Part shown: positions 52,711 through 63,144 of the stretch, in pieces | Layout of the letters: every line of letters begins with the position of its first letter | Position numbering within the stretch: position 1 is the first letter of the stretch | NCBI RefSeq assembly: GCF_020921035.1 | Contig: NC_063151.1 | Location: 24,868,934-24,932,933 of the forward strand | Direction of reading: 5' to 3' | DNA from: Rhodamnia argentea | Lineage: Eukaryota > Streptophyta > Magnoliopsida > Myrtales > Myrtaceae | DNA: 64,000 nucleotides | Program-made: the position numbers and the translations under genes | Notes under the pieces: model-generated | Seen by the model: only the letters and a program-made list of their open reading frames with translations | The model's database searches: none | Told to the model about the DNA's origin: nothing

Positions 52711-52774
52711 CTATAGGGAGATTTAAATTGCAACCTTGAGAAACGCATTTCTTTACATAAAAGCATCTATAAAG
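52711..52774 (+). promoter_or_regulatory. Altered core promoter of the second DUF247 gene
   Basis: The ancestral TATA position reads CTATAGGGAG (52711-52720), whereas a new TATAAAG has arisen at 52768-52774 (TCTATAAAGAC; copy 1 has TCTATTAAGAG there). If used, it would shorten the leader to about 45 nt. Confidence 0.45.
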
Positions 52775-52843
52775 ACAACTCATTCACTGCACTACACTCC
52801 CCCCAGAAAAGTTCCTTTGAACAGATTAAGCAGCTGAGCCAAC

Positions 52844-54535
52844 ATGTCTTCCTCCGTCCAAACCCAATCGTCGATGCCGAAATTGGGTGAGATCTTCGAT
52901 GAGGTCCAGTGGGTGATCCAAATCCGCCGGACGCTCGAGGAAGAGCTCGAAGATGAAACCGAGGTCCCAGTCTCCATTTTCAGCGTTCCGAAAGTGCTAA
53001 TGTCTAGCGACCCAGATTTGTACACCCCGCAACAAGTGGCCATCGGTCCATACCACCATTGGCGCCCAGAGATGTACGAGATGGAGAGGTACAAGCTTGC
53101 AGCGGCGAAAAGATCCCAGAAGCAATTCCAGAGGATCAAGTTCCAGAATTTGGTGGAGCAACTGGTAAAGCTAGAGCCGAGGGTCCGAGCCTGCTACCAC
53201 AAGTACCTGGACGTCAACGGTGAGACACTGGCGTGGATGATGGCCATCGACGCATCATTCTTGCTCGAGTTCCTCCAAGTCTATGCTATCAAAGAAGGTA
53301 AGATGCTCTCGAGGGTCTCGACGAGGATGTCGCATTTGGTCGATTATGCAGGGAGGAAGTCTGCACACAATGCAATCCTTAGGGATATAATCATGCTAGA
53401 GAATCAAATCCCCTTTTTCATAGTGAGGAAGATGCTGGAATTCCAATTCGCGTCCCTCGACGAAGCCAATGACATGTTGCTCGCGATGCTAATGGGGTTT
53501 TACAAGGAAGTCTCACCTTTCAAACTGATGGAGACATTGCCCAAGATACAAGTCTCAGTTTGCGCCCACTTGCTAGACTTCTTGTATGACACCATAGTTC
53601 CCAAAGTGGAGGAACAACCCGAGATCTTCGAGGAGGAAGGTAACGGCGAGGACAAGAAAGAGAAGGGAAAATCGCCTTCGGCCTCGTCTAGCAGCGGCAC
53701 AAATTATATCAAGCAACTTTGGGATGTGATTTGGAATTTCCTCTCCAAGTTGAACAAGGGCCCAATTCAAATGCTCAAGAGGCTGCTTCTTTCAAACCCA
53801 GTGAAGGTACTATTTAAACTGCCATGGACTATTCTATCTAAACTCCCATTTTTCTCAGTCTTGGCACGGCCTCTTGAGTCCTTATTCTCCTCCCAAGAAA
53901 AAGAAGATGGCAAGTCAGAAAATGAAAACGGCAACCCTCACAAGCCACCTTCAGTTGAGGAGATCGCAATCCCCTCGGTCTCTGACCTATCCGATGTAGG
54001 AGTCCGTTTCGTAGCCACCAATGGTAACCTCTCTTGCATCGGCTTCGACACCAAGACAGCGACACTTACCTTGCCTGCCATAAGTCTGGACGTGAACTCG
54101 GAGGTGTTCATGAGGAACCTAGTCGCTTACGAGTCGTCCAACGCGTCAGGCCCATTGGTTTTCACGCGCTACACCGAGCTCATGAACGGCATTATAGACT
54201 CGGACGAGGACGTGAAGCTGTTGAGAGAGAGAGGAGTCATCTTGAACCGACTGAAGAGCGACGAGGAGGTAGCGAAGCTGTGGAACGGGATGAGCAAGTC
54301 GATCCGGCTGACAAAAGTGCCCTTCCTGGACAAGGCGATCGAGGACGTGAACAAGTACTACAACGGGAGGTGGAAGGTCAAGCTCGGCAAGTTCATGAAG
54401 CAGTACGTATACGGCTCATGGCAATTCCTGGCATTGCTGGCGGCGATTGCGCTCTTGCTGCTCATGACATTGCAAGCCGTATGCTCGGTCTATAGCTGTT
54501 CTCGTATATTTCATATCAAAGCCATAAGCACATGA
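52844..54535 (+). CDS. DUF247 (UPF0481-type) membrane-anchored protein, copy 2
   Basis: Intronless, 563 aa, exactly as long as copy 1 and alignable end to end without gaps. It keeps VSIFSVPKVL, YTPQQVAIGPY, DASFLLEFLQVYA, MLENQIPFFIVRKML, VFTRYTELM and the C-terminal anchor (FLALLAAIALLLLMTLQAVC, about 528-550). Differences cluster in the acidic/Lys-rich linker (about 255-345) and near FVATNGNLSCIGFDTKTAT. No stop or frameshift, unlike the membrane-protein pseudogene of the same block, so this half of the duplication has been retained. The core promoter differs from copy 1. Confidence 0.95.
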   Translation: MSSSVQTQSSMPKLGEIFDEVQWVIQIRRTLEEELEDETEVPVSIFSVPKVLMSSDPDLYTPQQVAIGPYHHWRPEMYEMERYKLAAAKRSQKQFQRIKFQNLVEQLVKLEPRVRACYHKYLDVNGETLAWMMAIDASFLLEFLQVYAIKEGKMLSRVSTRMSHLVDYAGRKSAHNAILRDIIMLENQIPFFIVRKMLEFQFASLDEANDMLLAMLMGFYKEVSPFKLMETLPKIQVSVCAHLLDFLYDTIVPKVEEQPEIFEEEGNGEDKKEKGKSPSASSSSGTNYIKQLWDVIWNFLSKLNKGPIQMLKRLLLSNPVKVLFKLPWTILSKLPFFSVLARPLESLFSSQEKEDGKSENENGNPHKPPSVEEIAIPSVSDLSDVGVRFVATNGNLSCIGFDTKTATLTLPAISLDVNSEVFMRNLVAYESSNASGPLVFTRYTELMNGIIDSDEDVKLLRERGVILNRLKSDEEVAKLWNGMSKSIRLTKVPFLDKAIEDVNKYYNGRWKVKLGKFMKQYVYGSWQFLALLAAIALLLLMTLQAVCSVYSCSRIFHIKAIST

Positions 54536-55061
54536 TCGATCTTGAAGATGCGCGTGTCTCTGTGTAAGTGTTCCATGTCTTTTCTTTTAAGTCAAGGAAA
54601 AAGCATATTCTTATGGTTAGATCCAGTGCAATATGGATCGAGCTGGTTGCACGTGAAAATTTGCAGGTTTTTCATAGATTTTTAGCTGCACGAGGAGCCT
54701 TTGTGAGGTTGTGGTGTACTATTATTGAAAAGATGCAAGTGGGGTTATCTTACATTGTTAATTAATAGGACAGATGCTGATGGGTTTGTTGGTTCCCGCT
54801 TAATCTATTACGTCTCTCTCCTTAATTTATCATGGGCATGTTCAGTACTTATTATATTATATGCTGGGTTGGTTGTTCGTGTTTTGTAGTTATTACATAT
54901 TTTTTGTTGACACGCCAACTCTGTGCGGACTGTATGAATGGATGAGACTCGTGCGATTATCTTATTTCGGTTCTCAGTCAAACTATCTACCTTAATTATA
55001 GTCAGATGGATTTAGTGCTGGATTAGTCATCTCTAATTACAAACTGCATTGTCAAATTATG

Positions 55062-55691
55062 GGGAAAATTATCAAAAAAATCCTAAATCTATTGCAATTG
55101 TGCCAATTCAGTCCTAAACCTTTTTTTTTTGTCAAATCAATTTTTATATCTTTTATATTTGTGCAAATTCAATATATTTGACCAGCCGGCTAACATGGCA
55201 CTACCCATACTAACATGAATTTTTTTAATTTATATTTTAATAATTTCTTTATGATTTTTTTTTACCTTTTCCTTTAGCTTTTTGTTCCTTAAACCCTTAG
55301 GGCTAGGACGCCCTCGCCAGCACTAGGCGAGGGCATCGGGGCCCTCGCCCGGGCAAGTGAGGTCATCACGATTGTCACCTAGCCTAGGCGAGGGCCACAA
55401 TAGCCTAGCTCGATCCGGACGAGTGACACCATTGTCCAATGCCGGTGAGGGAGTCCCGACCCTCACCGACCCTAAGGGTTTAGGAAGAAAAAAGGTAAAG
55501 AAATGAAAAAAAAACTCATAAAATTTTTAGATATTATTAAATTATTATCTAAAAAATCTACGTCAAGACTGGCTGGCCAAATTGAATGAACTGTCACAAA
55601 TGTAAAATGTTTAAGACTTAATTGACAATATATATAAGACTAAATTGGCACAATTGCAATAAGTTTTAAGGCTTTTTTTTATAATTCTTCC
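55062..55691. mobile_element. Non-autonomous TIR element, 630 bp, 10-bp target duplication, empty site known
   Basis: TCAAATTATG flanks both sides (55052-55061, 55692-55701). The termini GGGAAAATTATCAAAAAAAT and the reverse complement of TTTTTTTTATAATTCTTCC match for about 60 bp, including TATTGCAATTGTGCCAATTxAGTC. The interior has inverted GC-rich pieces (CCTCGCC..GGCGAGG) and no transposase. The paralogous block 1 reads GTCGACTTATGTGAAAG at 47679-47695 without the element, the related empty site. Mutator-like by target-duplication size. Confidence 0.88.
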
Positions 55692-56240
55692 TCAAATTAT
55701 GTGAAGGCGCCTAGCCTTCTGTCACGGTCGAGGAGGTTTCTAGGTTCTAACCCTAGTGGAAGGATTCATGGAGCAATAGCAGCTTTGTCAACCTCATGGC
55801 TCATAGTATGTTTTTTTTTTTTTGGTCGGAAGTCAACCTGAAAGTTGACAGCTTTGGCTCTTGCCTTTTCTTTTACCTTTTACTTTCCTTCCTAGTTTAA
55901 TATTGATCTTCTGCAGCTTTTCCTCATACCCATAATACAAATCTTAATAAACTACAGATCACGGTTGTTAACGAATACTAATCTGAATAAACTATTTTCA
56001 GTCACTTCAACTTCCCAACCTTCTCATATCCTAGAGTTAATGTTTTATCGCCATTGCCGCGGCTCATTCCTCCTAGATGCCCTCTGGGGATTACTTATCC
56101 ACATCAGTCTCTTGCAGAACATCACCATCTAGGATATCTGCAACTCAAAGTCAAGTTTCCATCCGTTCCCAGTTCCCACGCATTGTTTTGTGCATGTACC
56201 ATCAACTAATTGTTCTGCTCTCTCCCATGACAAAGGATCG

Positions 56241-56670
56241 GGCTTAAGTACACTCCAAGTGCCATAAGTTGTGTACGGCGTTCACTTTAGTGCCAAAACA
56301 TTCAAATCGATCACTTTAGTGCTAAGTTTTTGTAACTTCGATCACTTAAGTGCTAACTTCTTTTAAAAACGATCACTTTAGTGCCAGAGCTAACGTGGCT
56401 TGTCGAAAATTCGACACGTGGCATTTTTTTATTAATATTTGAGATGACGTGGCTCGGTGAATTTGACACTAAAAGCGATCGTTTTTTAAAAATATTGGCA
56501 CTTAAATGATCGTTTTTAAAAAAAGTTGGCACTTAAGTGATCATTTTGAAAGTTTTGGTACTGAAGTGATCGAAGTTACAAAAAATTAGCACTAAAGTGA
56601 TCGATTTGAAAGTTTTAAGACTAAAGTGAGCGTCGTACACAACTTATGGCACTTGGGGTGTACTTAAGCC
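56241..56670. mobile_element. Long-TIR foldback element, 430 bp, 10-bp target duplication
   Basis: Flanked by CAAAGGATCG on both sides (56231-56240, 56671-56680). The element starts GGCTTAAGTACACTCCAAGT and ends ACTTGGGGTGTACTTAAGCC, and inversion continues through GCCATAAGTTGTGTACG, TCACTTTAGTGC and CGATCACTT, so nearly the whole element folds back. The arms consist of about 34-bp subrepeats (GATCACTTTAGTGCTAA-type). No coding capacity; different sequence family from the 55.1-kb element. Confidence 0.88.
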
Positions 56671-56878
56671 CAAAGGATCGTTTACAACTTTGCCAGGTTA
56701 GGTCTTTTGCCAAGGGAAGAAGCAAGCCCAACATGAGCTGTGGCACCAAAAGTTGGTGTTGGGCCTCCCAGTATTAATGGGCCCTCAGAGCCTCTAAAGC
56801 TACTCGGACTTTGCTCCAAGTCTTGTCGCCATCTCTTCTGGTACCAACCTTGGTCTGTAATTCAACTTATCACCGACG

Positions 56879-57127
56879 TTTGGTCATGTCGCCCCCACAA
56901 ATCCGGGGTGGTTGCCCGAGAATTGATCTCGGGTGGGCCGAGAAAAAGGTGGAATAGAAGTTGCGCTGAATCTACCTGATTACTCACATATCCGTAATTT
57001 AGGCAAGGTTTTGTGGATGAACTTATTTAACCCAAGGCATCGAAGTCATGAGAAGTTGGATGATGATAGTTTGGTCATGTCACCCCACAAATCCAAGGGT
57101 GCATGCCTGAGATTTGATCTCGGGTGG
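56879..57127. repeat. Direct repeat, about 57 bp x2, offset about 190 bp
   Basis: TTTGGTCATGTCGCCCCCAC..AATTGATCTCGGGTGG at 56879-56936 recurs as TTTGGTCATGTCACCCCAC..TTTGATCTCGGGTGG at 57070-57127. No coding frame is shared. It may be part of a dispersed repeat. Confidence 0.65.
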
Positions 57128-58164
57128 TATCCGGTGCCCCCTTGCACGGTCACTGTACTAGTACAAATCAAGGTGAAATCTGAGTATTTGATGTGCTGAC
57201 ATAAACCCTGATAAAGAGATGAGAAAATACACAAACCGGTTCTGTTTGCCTGATAAACACGTCGATATGCTTGTACACTTGGTAGTAAAGCACTCGGTAG
57301 GTGATAAAGTCGGGTAGATCGAAGTAAATTTTGTTTTTTTTATGGTCATAGCTGGTTTTAACCATTAAAGTTTCTTTTTGAACGGTGAGGGAAGGGTCAA
57401 TAACAAACAGAGTTTTCGCGAAAAAGGATGGCAAAGGAAAGATGCCAATCGTTTTGGAGTCGGAGCAATTGGAGGTGCTTGTCAGGACCACCCTATGGTG
57501 AGTTGGAAAAATCGAACACCCGTGTTAAAACTGCACTTCTCTTCATCTGGGTCATCTCAGTGAGAGCTCCTCTTTCATTTGGCTTCTTCTTTTCTCACTT
57601 AGGGTTATGGTTTCACTGTTGCACCAACTATTCCAAACGAAGAAAGAAACAGCAGAAAGATACGCAGCTGCGGGATCTCTTCCCATCTTTTTGAAAGGGA
57701 AGAAGCTGCAAGAACAAAAAACAAAAGAAGCTGCAAGTCACGCGCAGGTGCTGGTGTAGTTATTTGTTAACAGATGGTGCGGAGGTAGATGACTGGAGTA
57801 ATCGACTGACAAGTTAGCGCATGGTGTGAGATGAACGGCCACACATGTTTTTTGATTGATGTTATAGACGTGACGGCAATGATTCCAACGGATTCATTTA
57901 TATGATGAAATCATTGCATTCGTTCGGCCTATTAAGCTAAGTCGATTATTTATCGAGACTTGGCAAGATTAAACTTTGATAAGATGGGAAAATCATATCT
58001 TCTGTACTACTGTAATCTTTAGTGTGTCTACGTCATCGTTCATTGATGTAGTCGCGTCCGATGTCCAAATCTTGGGTGTGTCTGACAATCCGAGTCCTGA
58101 CGAAGACAGGCCACGCATCGTGTCATGCTCTGATTTGATCCACTCAAAACTCTCCCACCGTTCC

Positions 58165-58167
<3 letters not shown>
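57128..58167. other. Upstream region of the MFS gene
   Basis: Spacer of about 1 kb without recognised coding sequence. Frames at 57378-57563 and 57168-57491 have no domain. The last 270 bp before the ATG hold the CT tract and a CCT/CTC-rich leader; no clear TATA box was found. Confidence 0.5.

Positions 58168-58198
<31 letters not shown>
58168..58198 (+). repeat. (CT)n tract in the MFS gene leader region
   Basis: About 15 CT units, followed by CCTCCTCC repeats, 240 bp upstream of the MFS ATG on the coding strand. Confidence 0.85.
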
Positions 58199-58202
<4 letters not shown>

Positions 58203-58435
58203 TGTCCGAATTTCCAACAGACATTCCACACCTCCTCCTCCTCCTCCTCCCACCCCTCTCTCTGTCTTCCAAAAGGGGCCCGGCCAACCCCTGTTTTGAT
58301 TGATACCTTCCCCAACTTTGTTGCTGAAAACAATAACTTTCTCTCGTTTCCCTCGTACCCATCTGAAAAGGAAAGCGAGCAATCAACTCTGCAGCAAAAA
58401 AGCAGAGCAATCGTCATCGGCTCGAAGGGAAAGAA

Positions 58436-58914
58436 ATGCCGAAGCAAGTGCTGAAGGCGGGAAGCAGACCGCCATGGGTGGGATTGGCGGCTGCGGTCTG
58501 GGTCCAGACAGCAGCAGGCAACTCCTACAACTTCCCTCTCTACTCGCCGACCCTAAAGTCGGTGATGGGTTATAGTCAGCAGCAGCTCACGATCCTCGGT
58601 GTGGCCAATGATATCGGAGAGAACATGGGCATTCTTCCTGGGATCGCCTGCAACAAGTTTCCACCTTGGGCTGTGCTCTTGGTTGGGGTCGTCTCTTGCT
58701 TCTTGGGTTACGGTGTTCTTTGGCTAGCTGTCAGTCAAACCGTCCAAAATCTCCCTTACTGGCTGGTAGTGCTTTAGTCTGTCCCTCTCTTTCATTTTTA
58801 TTAGCCGTAGCCTTCATCTGTCGATGCTGCTTTGGACTTTTCTATTGTTTGCTGTAGCCTTCATATGGAATTGGGATTTTTCTCTTATTTTTTAGGACTG
58901 AGGAGTTGATGGGG

Positions 58915-58986
<72 letters not shown>

Positions 58987-61624
58987 CGTAACTGTTGGGA
59001 ATTTCTTTCTCCTGAAGTGTAACCTTTTGCTTTATGAGGAAATGATATCTTGGCTTTTGAAATATCGTAACTGTTGGGAATTTCTTTCTCCTGAAGTGTG
59101 ACCTTTTGCTTTATGAGGAAATGATATCTTGGCTTTTGAAATTGGGGAAGGAGTTGTTTGATGAATGCTATGGTGATGATTTTTTGGTGAATCGAAGGAA
59201 ACTAGCCACGTTTGTCATGGGACCACTTTCCCAAAAAAATAATTGTGCGTCACCACCGTATGTGTTGCACATTGTCCAGTAAGCCAGATTAATAAAGGTC
59301 TAGCATTCCTAGCCTTAGTACTTCCTCTAAATGAGCTGGCGCTCTGGTTAAAATTTGGAGGGTAGGTGCTTGGACCTCTTCCCCCTCCTCTTTTGTTGGG
59401 CTGCACAGTGGTTCGTCATCCGGTTAACGAGGGATGGGCACATTTGTTTCTGTTTTTGGGCTAAAAAGGTGCAATTTTTCTGGTTGATTGTTGCACCATA
59501 ATATCACCCTTGTCCTCTGCTTGTCACATAGAGAATTTGGTGCAATTTCTCTGGCTAATGTTTGCACCAAACGTCATTTCTTGAGTACGTCTCCATCAAT
59601 CATTTCTCATCATAAGTTAGACGGGATAAATGGGTAAATGCTTGCAAGAATCCCATCCAATTCCTCTGCTTCCTAGCCTTAAGTATGCAAAATCTGCCGG
59701 GAATGGCTCGGTAGCGGCATTGCTCTGAAATGTCTGCACTCTTAACTGACACACATCCAATAACCGATGTTATCTGCTAGAGATTTTTCTGTTTTCTTTT
59801 TTTGTGAAAATTCCTGCTGCTGTATGCTAACTGACCTTACCAAGTAAACATGCTTTCACCTGGGACAATATTGTTGTTTTCTTGAACTGCATCTTATCTT
59901 TGCTTTAGCACGTGTAGTGTTGTTTGGCTTACTTACTGCTTCTGCATGTGGCAGTTATGGCTTGCGCTTTGTGTGGCCACTAACAGCAGTGCTTGGTATG
60001 GCACAGCAGTGCTTGTGACAAATATGAGGAACTTCCCTCTCAGCAGGGGCACTGTCGCCGGCATTCTCAAGGGTTATATTGGGATCAGCGCTGCAGTTTA
60101 TACTGCAATATACTCTATGGTGCTTGGCGGGACTGCATCAAACTTATTGTTGTTCCTTACGCTGGGGCTTCCCATCTTATGTCTTGCTATGATGTACTTC
60201 ATTCGGCCTTGTACTCCGGCATCTGGAGAGGACTCTTCAGTGCATGTTCATTTTATATTCACCCAGGCCGCGAGTTTTGTGCTTGCTGTCTACATTCTAA
60301 CTGTCACTGTATTATATGACTTGTTTTCTTTCAGTAAGGTTGTTGGATACATTTTTGTTGCCATAATGGTCGTCCTCTTGACCTCCCCTCTTGCAATTCC
60401 TGTCAAGATGACATTTTTTCCTACAAACAATAAGAAGTTTGGCCCACAAGTTCCTTCTTCAGATAGTTTAGCACAGGAAGAAGGTGAATCAACCCCAGCT
60501 GATCCATTGTTGCTGACACCATCTTCATCAGCCGCTAATCTCGGGATGGAGAGTGAGGATGTTTCGGATGTGGAATACCTTCTCGCAGTGGGAGAAGGGG
60601 CTGTAAAGAAGAAAAGAAGGCCTAGAAGAGGGGAAGATTTCAAGTTTCATGAAGCCTTTATCAAGGCCGATTTCTGGCTTCTTTGGTTTGTGTATTTTCT
60701 CGGGGTTGGTTCTGGAGTAACAGTTCTTAATAATTTGGCTCAAATTGGAGCTGCTGTAGGTGTTGATGATACAACAGTGCTGCTGTGTGTCTTCAGCTTC
60801 TTCAATTTTCTGGGACGTCTGGGGTCAGGTGTAGTTTCTGAATACTTTGTCAGGTAATATTTCTTGTTTCTCATGCTGCCTCAAAGACTTGGTTTAGTTA
60901 TGTTTGGTGTATTGCTCAATTAAGTAAATACTTGTATATCGAGTTTCACATTAGATTTTTCACTTGCTTTCATGACTTACAAAATTTCCTCGACCCTCCT
61001 GCAAATTTTCTCTTGGTTTGCTACTTTCTTGGCTCTCTTTGGTGCTTTCTTCCATCTTGAAAATAGATGACATCTTTTATTTTCTGTAGATATGCAGTTC
61101 TTGGTTTCTAGACAGCCTTCTCCTATGTTGATATCAGATTGCTTTAACTCAATGTTAGGTCTAAAGCTCTTCCTCGGACAATTTGGATGACATTTGCTCA
61201 AATAATCATGATTGCAACATTCCTTCTGTATGCATCGGCCCTCAATGGTACTCTATATGGTGCTACTGCTCTACTCGGGATATGCTACGGTGTTCAGTTT
61301 AGCATCATGATCCCAACTGCGTCTGAGCTTTTTGGTTTGAAACATTTTGGCATTATTTTCAACTTCATGCAGCTGGGCAATCCTATCGGCGCATTTCTTT
61401 TCTCGGGTATCCTTGCGGGTGATGTATATGACGCAGAAGCTGCGCTACAGGGGGTGTCAACGTGCTTGGGTCCGACTTGCTTCAGGCTCACATTCCTTGT
61501 TTTAGCTGGTTTATGTGGGTTAGGCGCCCTCCTGAGCATTGTTTTGTATGTTAGAATTCGACCAGTTTACCAAAGTCTTTACTCTGAGGGTTCTTTCCGT
61601 ATTCCCCCGGGTTCAGACCATTGA
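58436..61624 (+). CDS. Nodulin-like / NFD4-type major facilitator superfamily transporter, three exons
   Basis: Exons 58436-58765, 59955-60853 and 61159-61624: 1695 nt, 564 aa, in phase. The N-terminal nodulin-like domain (about residues 13-255) starts with RPPWVGLAAAVWVQTAAGNS and FPLYSPTLKSVMGY, then GVANDIGENMGILPG, NSSAWYGTAVLVTNMRNFP and GTVAGILKGYIGISAAVYT. A polar cytosolic loop (about 257-325) with DVEYLLAVGEGAVKKKRR links to the second half, which has FLGVGSGVTVLNNLAQIG, FNFLGRLGSGVVSEYF and ASELFGLKHFGIIFNFMQL. About 12 membrane spans are expected. The substrate is unknown for this subfamily; relatives were identified as nodulin-like and NUCLEAR FUSION DEFECTIVE 4. Intron 1 (1.2 kb) contains a CT/AT microsatellite and a 79-bp duplication. 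I recall the Arabidopsis neighbour At1g80530 as this family. Full length. Confidence 0.94.
58921..58986. repeat. Compound (CT)n(AT)n microsatellite in MFS intron 1
   Basis: About 22 CT units followed by about 11 AT units; perfect and likely hypervariable. Confidence 0.92.
58982..59139. repeat. 79-bp tandem duplication in MFS intron 1
   Basis: ATATCGTAACTGTTGGGAAT..GATATCTTGGCTTTTGAA occurs twice head to tail with about one difference (GTGTAACC/GTGTGACC), starting inside the AT end of the microsatellite. Near-identity indicates a very recent event. Confidence 0.9.
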
Positions 61625-62527
61625 TAAGCGAAAACATCTTTCAGATGGGAGGTCATTAGCAATATTCAACCACAGTTGAGCAACACCATTGAGTTTTCAC
61701 TTCTCAGAGAGGCGGTTACACAATCATTGCAGCATCTGATCTTTGGTGTTTAAGATCTTCTACAATAAACATCAGGATCATCGTGAGTGTCAAACATCGT
61801 GGGAACCTGTTGTTTTGTTGTAAACTACAACTACTGCAGAATATCAAGTTTTGGCAGAACTTTCTCATTCTCGGTATATTAGTTAGATAGCTATTCGGGG
61901 TTTCTGTCTAGCGTGCTCTATATGGAGACGTAACTGACGATACTCTGTTGTCGGGAGCAGATGTTCTGTAAGTTTGACGAGACATATTACGGTTGAGTTG
62001 AAATAACAGTATGTTATGGCGTTCTATGGTTGAGATCTTCTATGCTTGTATCCAAGTGTACCTTATAATCACATCCGTCATGCACTGTATATGAGAGTAC
62101 TAGCAACTGAATGTTCAACTGTTCAAAGCAGATAGTTTCCAAGACAGCATGCCATGACCAGGGAAGTTAAAGCATTTAACTTCGCCCGATGATTAACATG
62201 AACAAAGTTTCGAACAAAGGAAATTAGTCGTCGCGTTTACTAAGACAAAAAATGAGCTTCTTTCAGAATAAACTGGCTCACACCTAACACAAATCAACCT
62301 CACATGTGGTGACATTAAACTTCCCCTGCAGATGAGACAATATCCTGCAGATAAAGGCTACCTAGTGCACGATACACTGGACTTGAAGAACAGAGATAAG
62401 AACTCCTACAGAAACAAACAATCTTTGGTGGAGGAACCAAAAACCAATCTCGCACCATCGAAGAGCTTCGAACTTGGACTCCAGAGACTCTGGAAATTGG
62501 TGACTCTGGGAAGAAGACTTTTAATCT
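61625..62527. other. Spacer between convergent MFS and SAM genes
   Basis: 3' UTRs of both genes; no coding region is supported. The frame at 62332-62541 lies antisense to the SAM 3' region and has no domain. Confidence 0.6.
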
Positions 62528-63088
62528 TCACGTGGGTTTAAGATTTTGGAACATTGTGTCCCATTTGATGTCTGGAACCCCATCATACTGGTCATCCACA
62601 AACTTTTCTTCTTTACTAAGAGCATAAACCAACGGACTCGAAAAGCTGTTGAGACGAGGCGTTGATACTGCCAGAGGACTCCCATTAGTGAGCAACAACC
62701 TCCCTTGCTTAGCCACCATCAATTTCCTGTTCCTCTTCACCATTGCACTCCTCCATCTGGTGCCATAGCCAGGCCTTGGCACACAAGTGAGAGCAGATTC
62801 CTCACGATGCGTCCACTTCCTCATGTAACCGGCCAGGCGCTTCTTGGTCATGTTGATCGCACCGACAAGGCTCGAAAACGGATGCGGCTTCAAGAAATTC
62901 TCCTTCCTAGCAAGTTTGAGTATCTCCAGCCGGTGCTTGGCTATGGATATGCCGACGCTCTGCAGGAACTCGTGGTTGAAGTGACTTATGTCATCTTCCT
63001 CGAGCTCGTTGTGCGCAAAGGCGAGGCCGTATTCATACACAAGAGACGGCTCGAGACCGGTTTTCGATAACCAAGAAAACCAATCCAT
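62528..63088 (-). CDS. SAM (sterile alpha motif) domain protein, plant type
   Basis: Intronless, 186 aa. Residues 1-66 form a SAM domain: MDWFSWLSKTGLEPSLVYEY, DDISHFNHEFLQSVGISIAK and HRLEILKLARK, with the classic L-x-x-L-G-I-x-x-x-G/H-x-R-x-x-I-L spacing. SAM domains mediate protein oligomerisation and sometimes RNA binding. The remainder is basic (MTKKRLAGYMRKWTHREES, RWRSAMVKRNRKLMVAKQGR) and ends acidic (FVDDQYDGVPDIKWDTMFQ); no second domain recognised. Matches a small plant family I recall from At1g80520 and relatives. TATA-like sequence lies about 45 bp upstream of the ATG. Confidence 0.92.
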   Translation of the reverse strand: MDWFSWLSKTGLEPSLVYEYGLAFAHNELEEDDISHFNHEFLQSVGISIAKHRLEILKLARKENFLKPHPFSSLVGAINMTKKRLAGYMRKWTHREESALTCVPRPGYGTRWRSAMVKRNRKLMVAKQGRLLLTNGSPLAVSTPRLNSFSSPLVYALSKEEKFVDDQYDGVPDIKWDTMFQNLKPT

Positions 63089-63130
63089 GGCCTAATTAGA
63101 AAGAGCAAGTATTGCTATCGACAATCTGCC

Positions 63131-63144
63131 ATATATAAATATAG
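63131..63144 (-). promoter_or_regulatory. TATA-like element of the SAM gene
   Basis: Reads CTATATTTATATAT on the minus strand, 43 bp upstream of the start codon at 63088, implying a very short leader. Confidence 0.5.

Larger units (their letters stand above)
49735..55745 (+). repeat. Tandem block 2: membrane-protein pseudogene plus DUF247 copy 2
   Basis: Head-to-tail paralogue of block 1 (42660-47745). It is longer because of the insertion in the pseudogene (49850-50220) and the 630-bp TIR element at 55062-55691. Confidence 0.9.
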
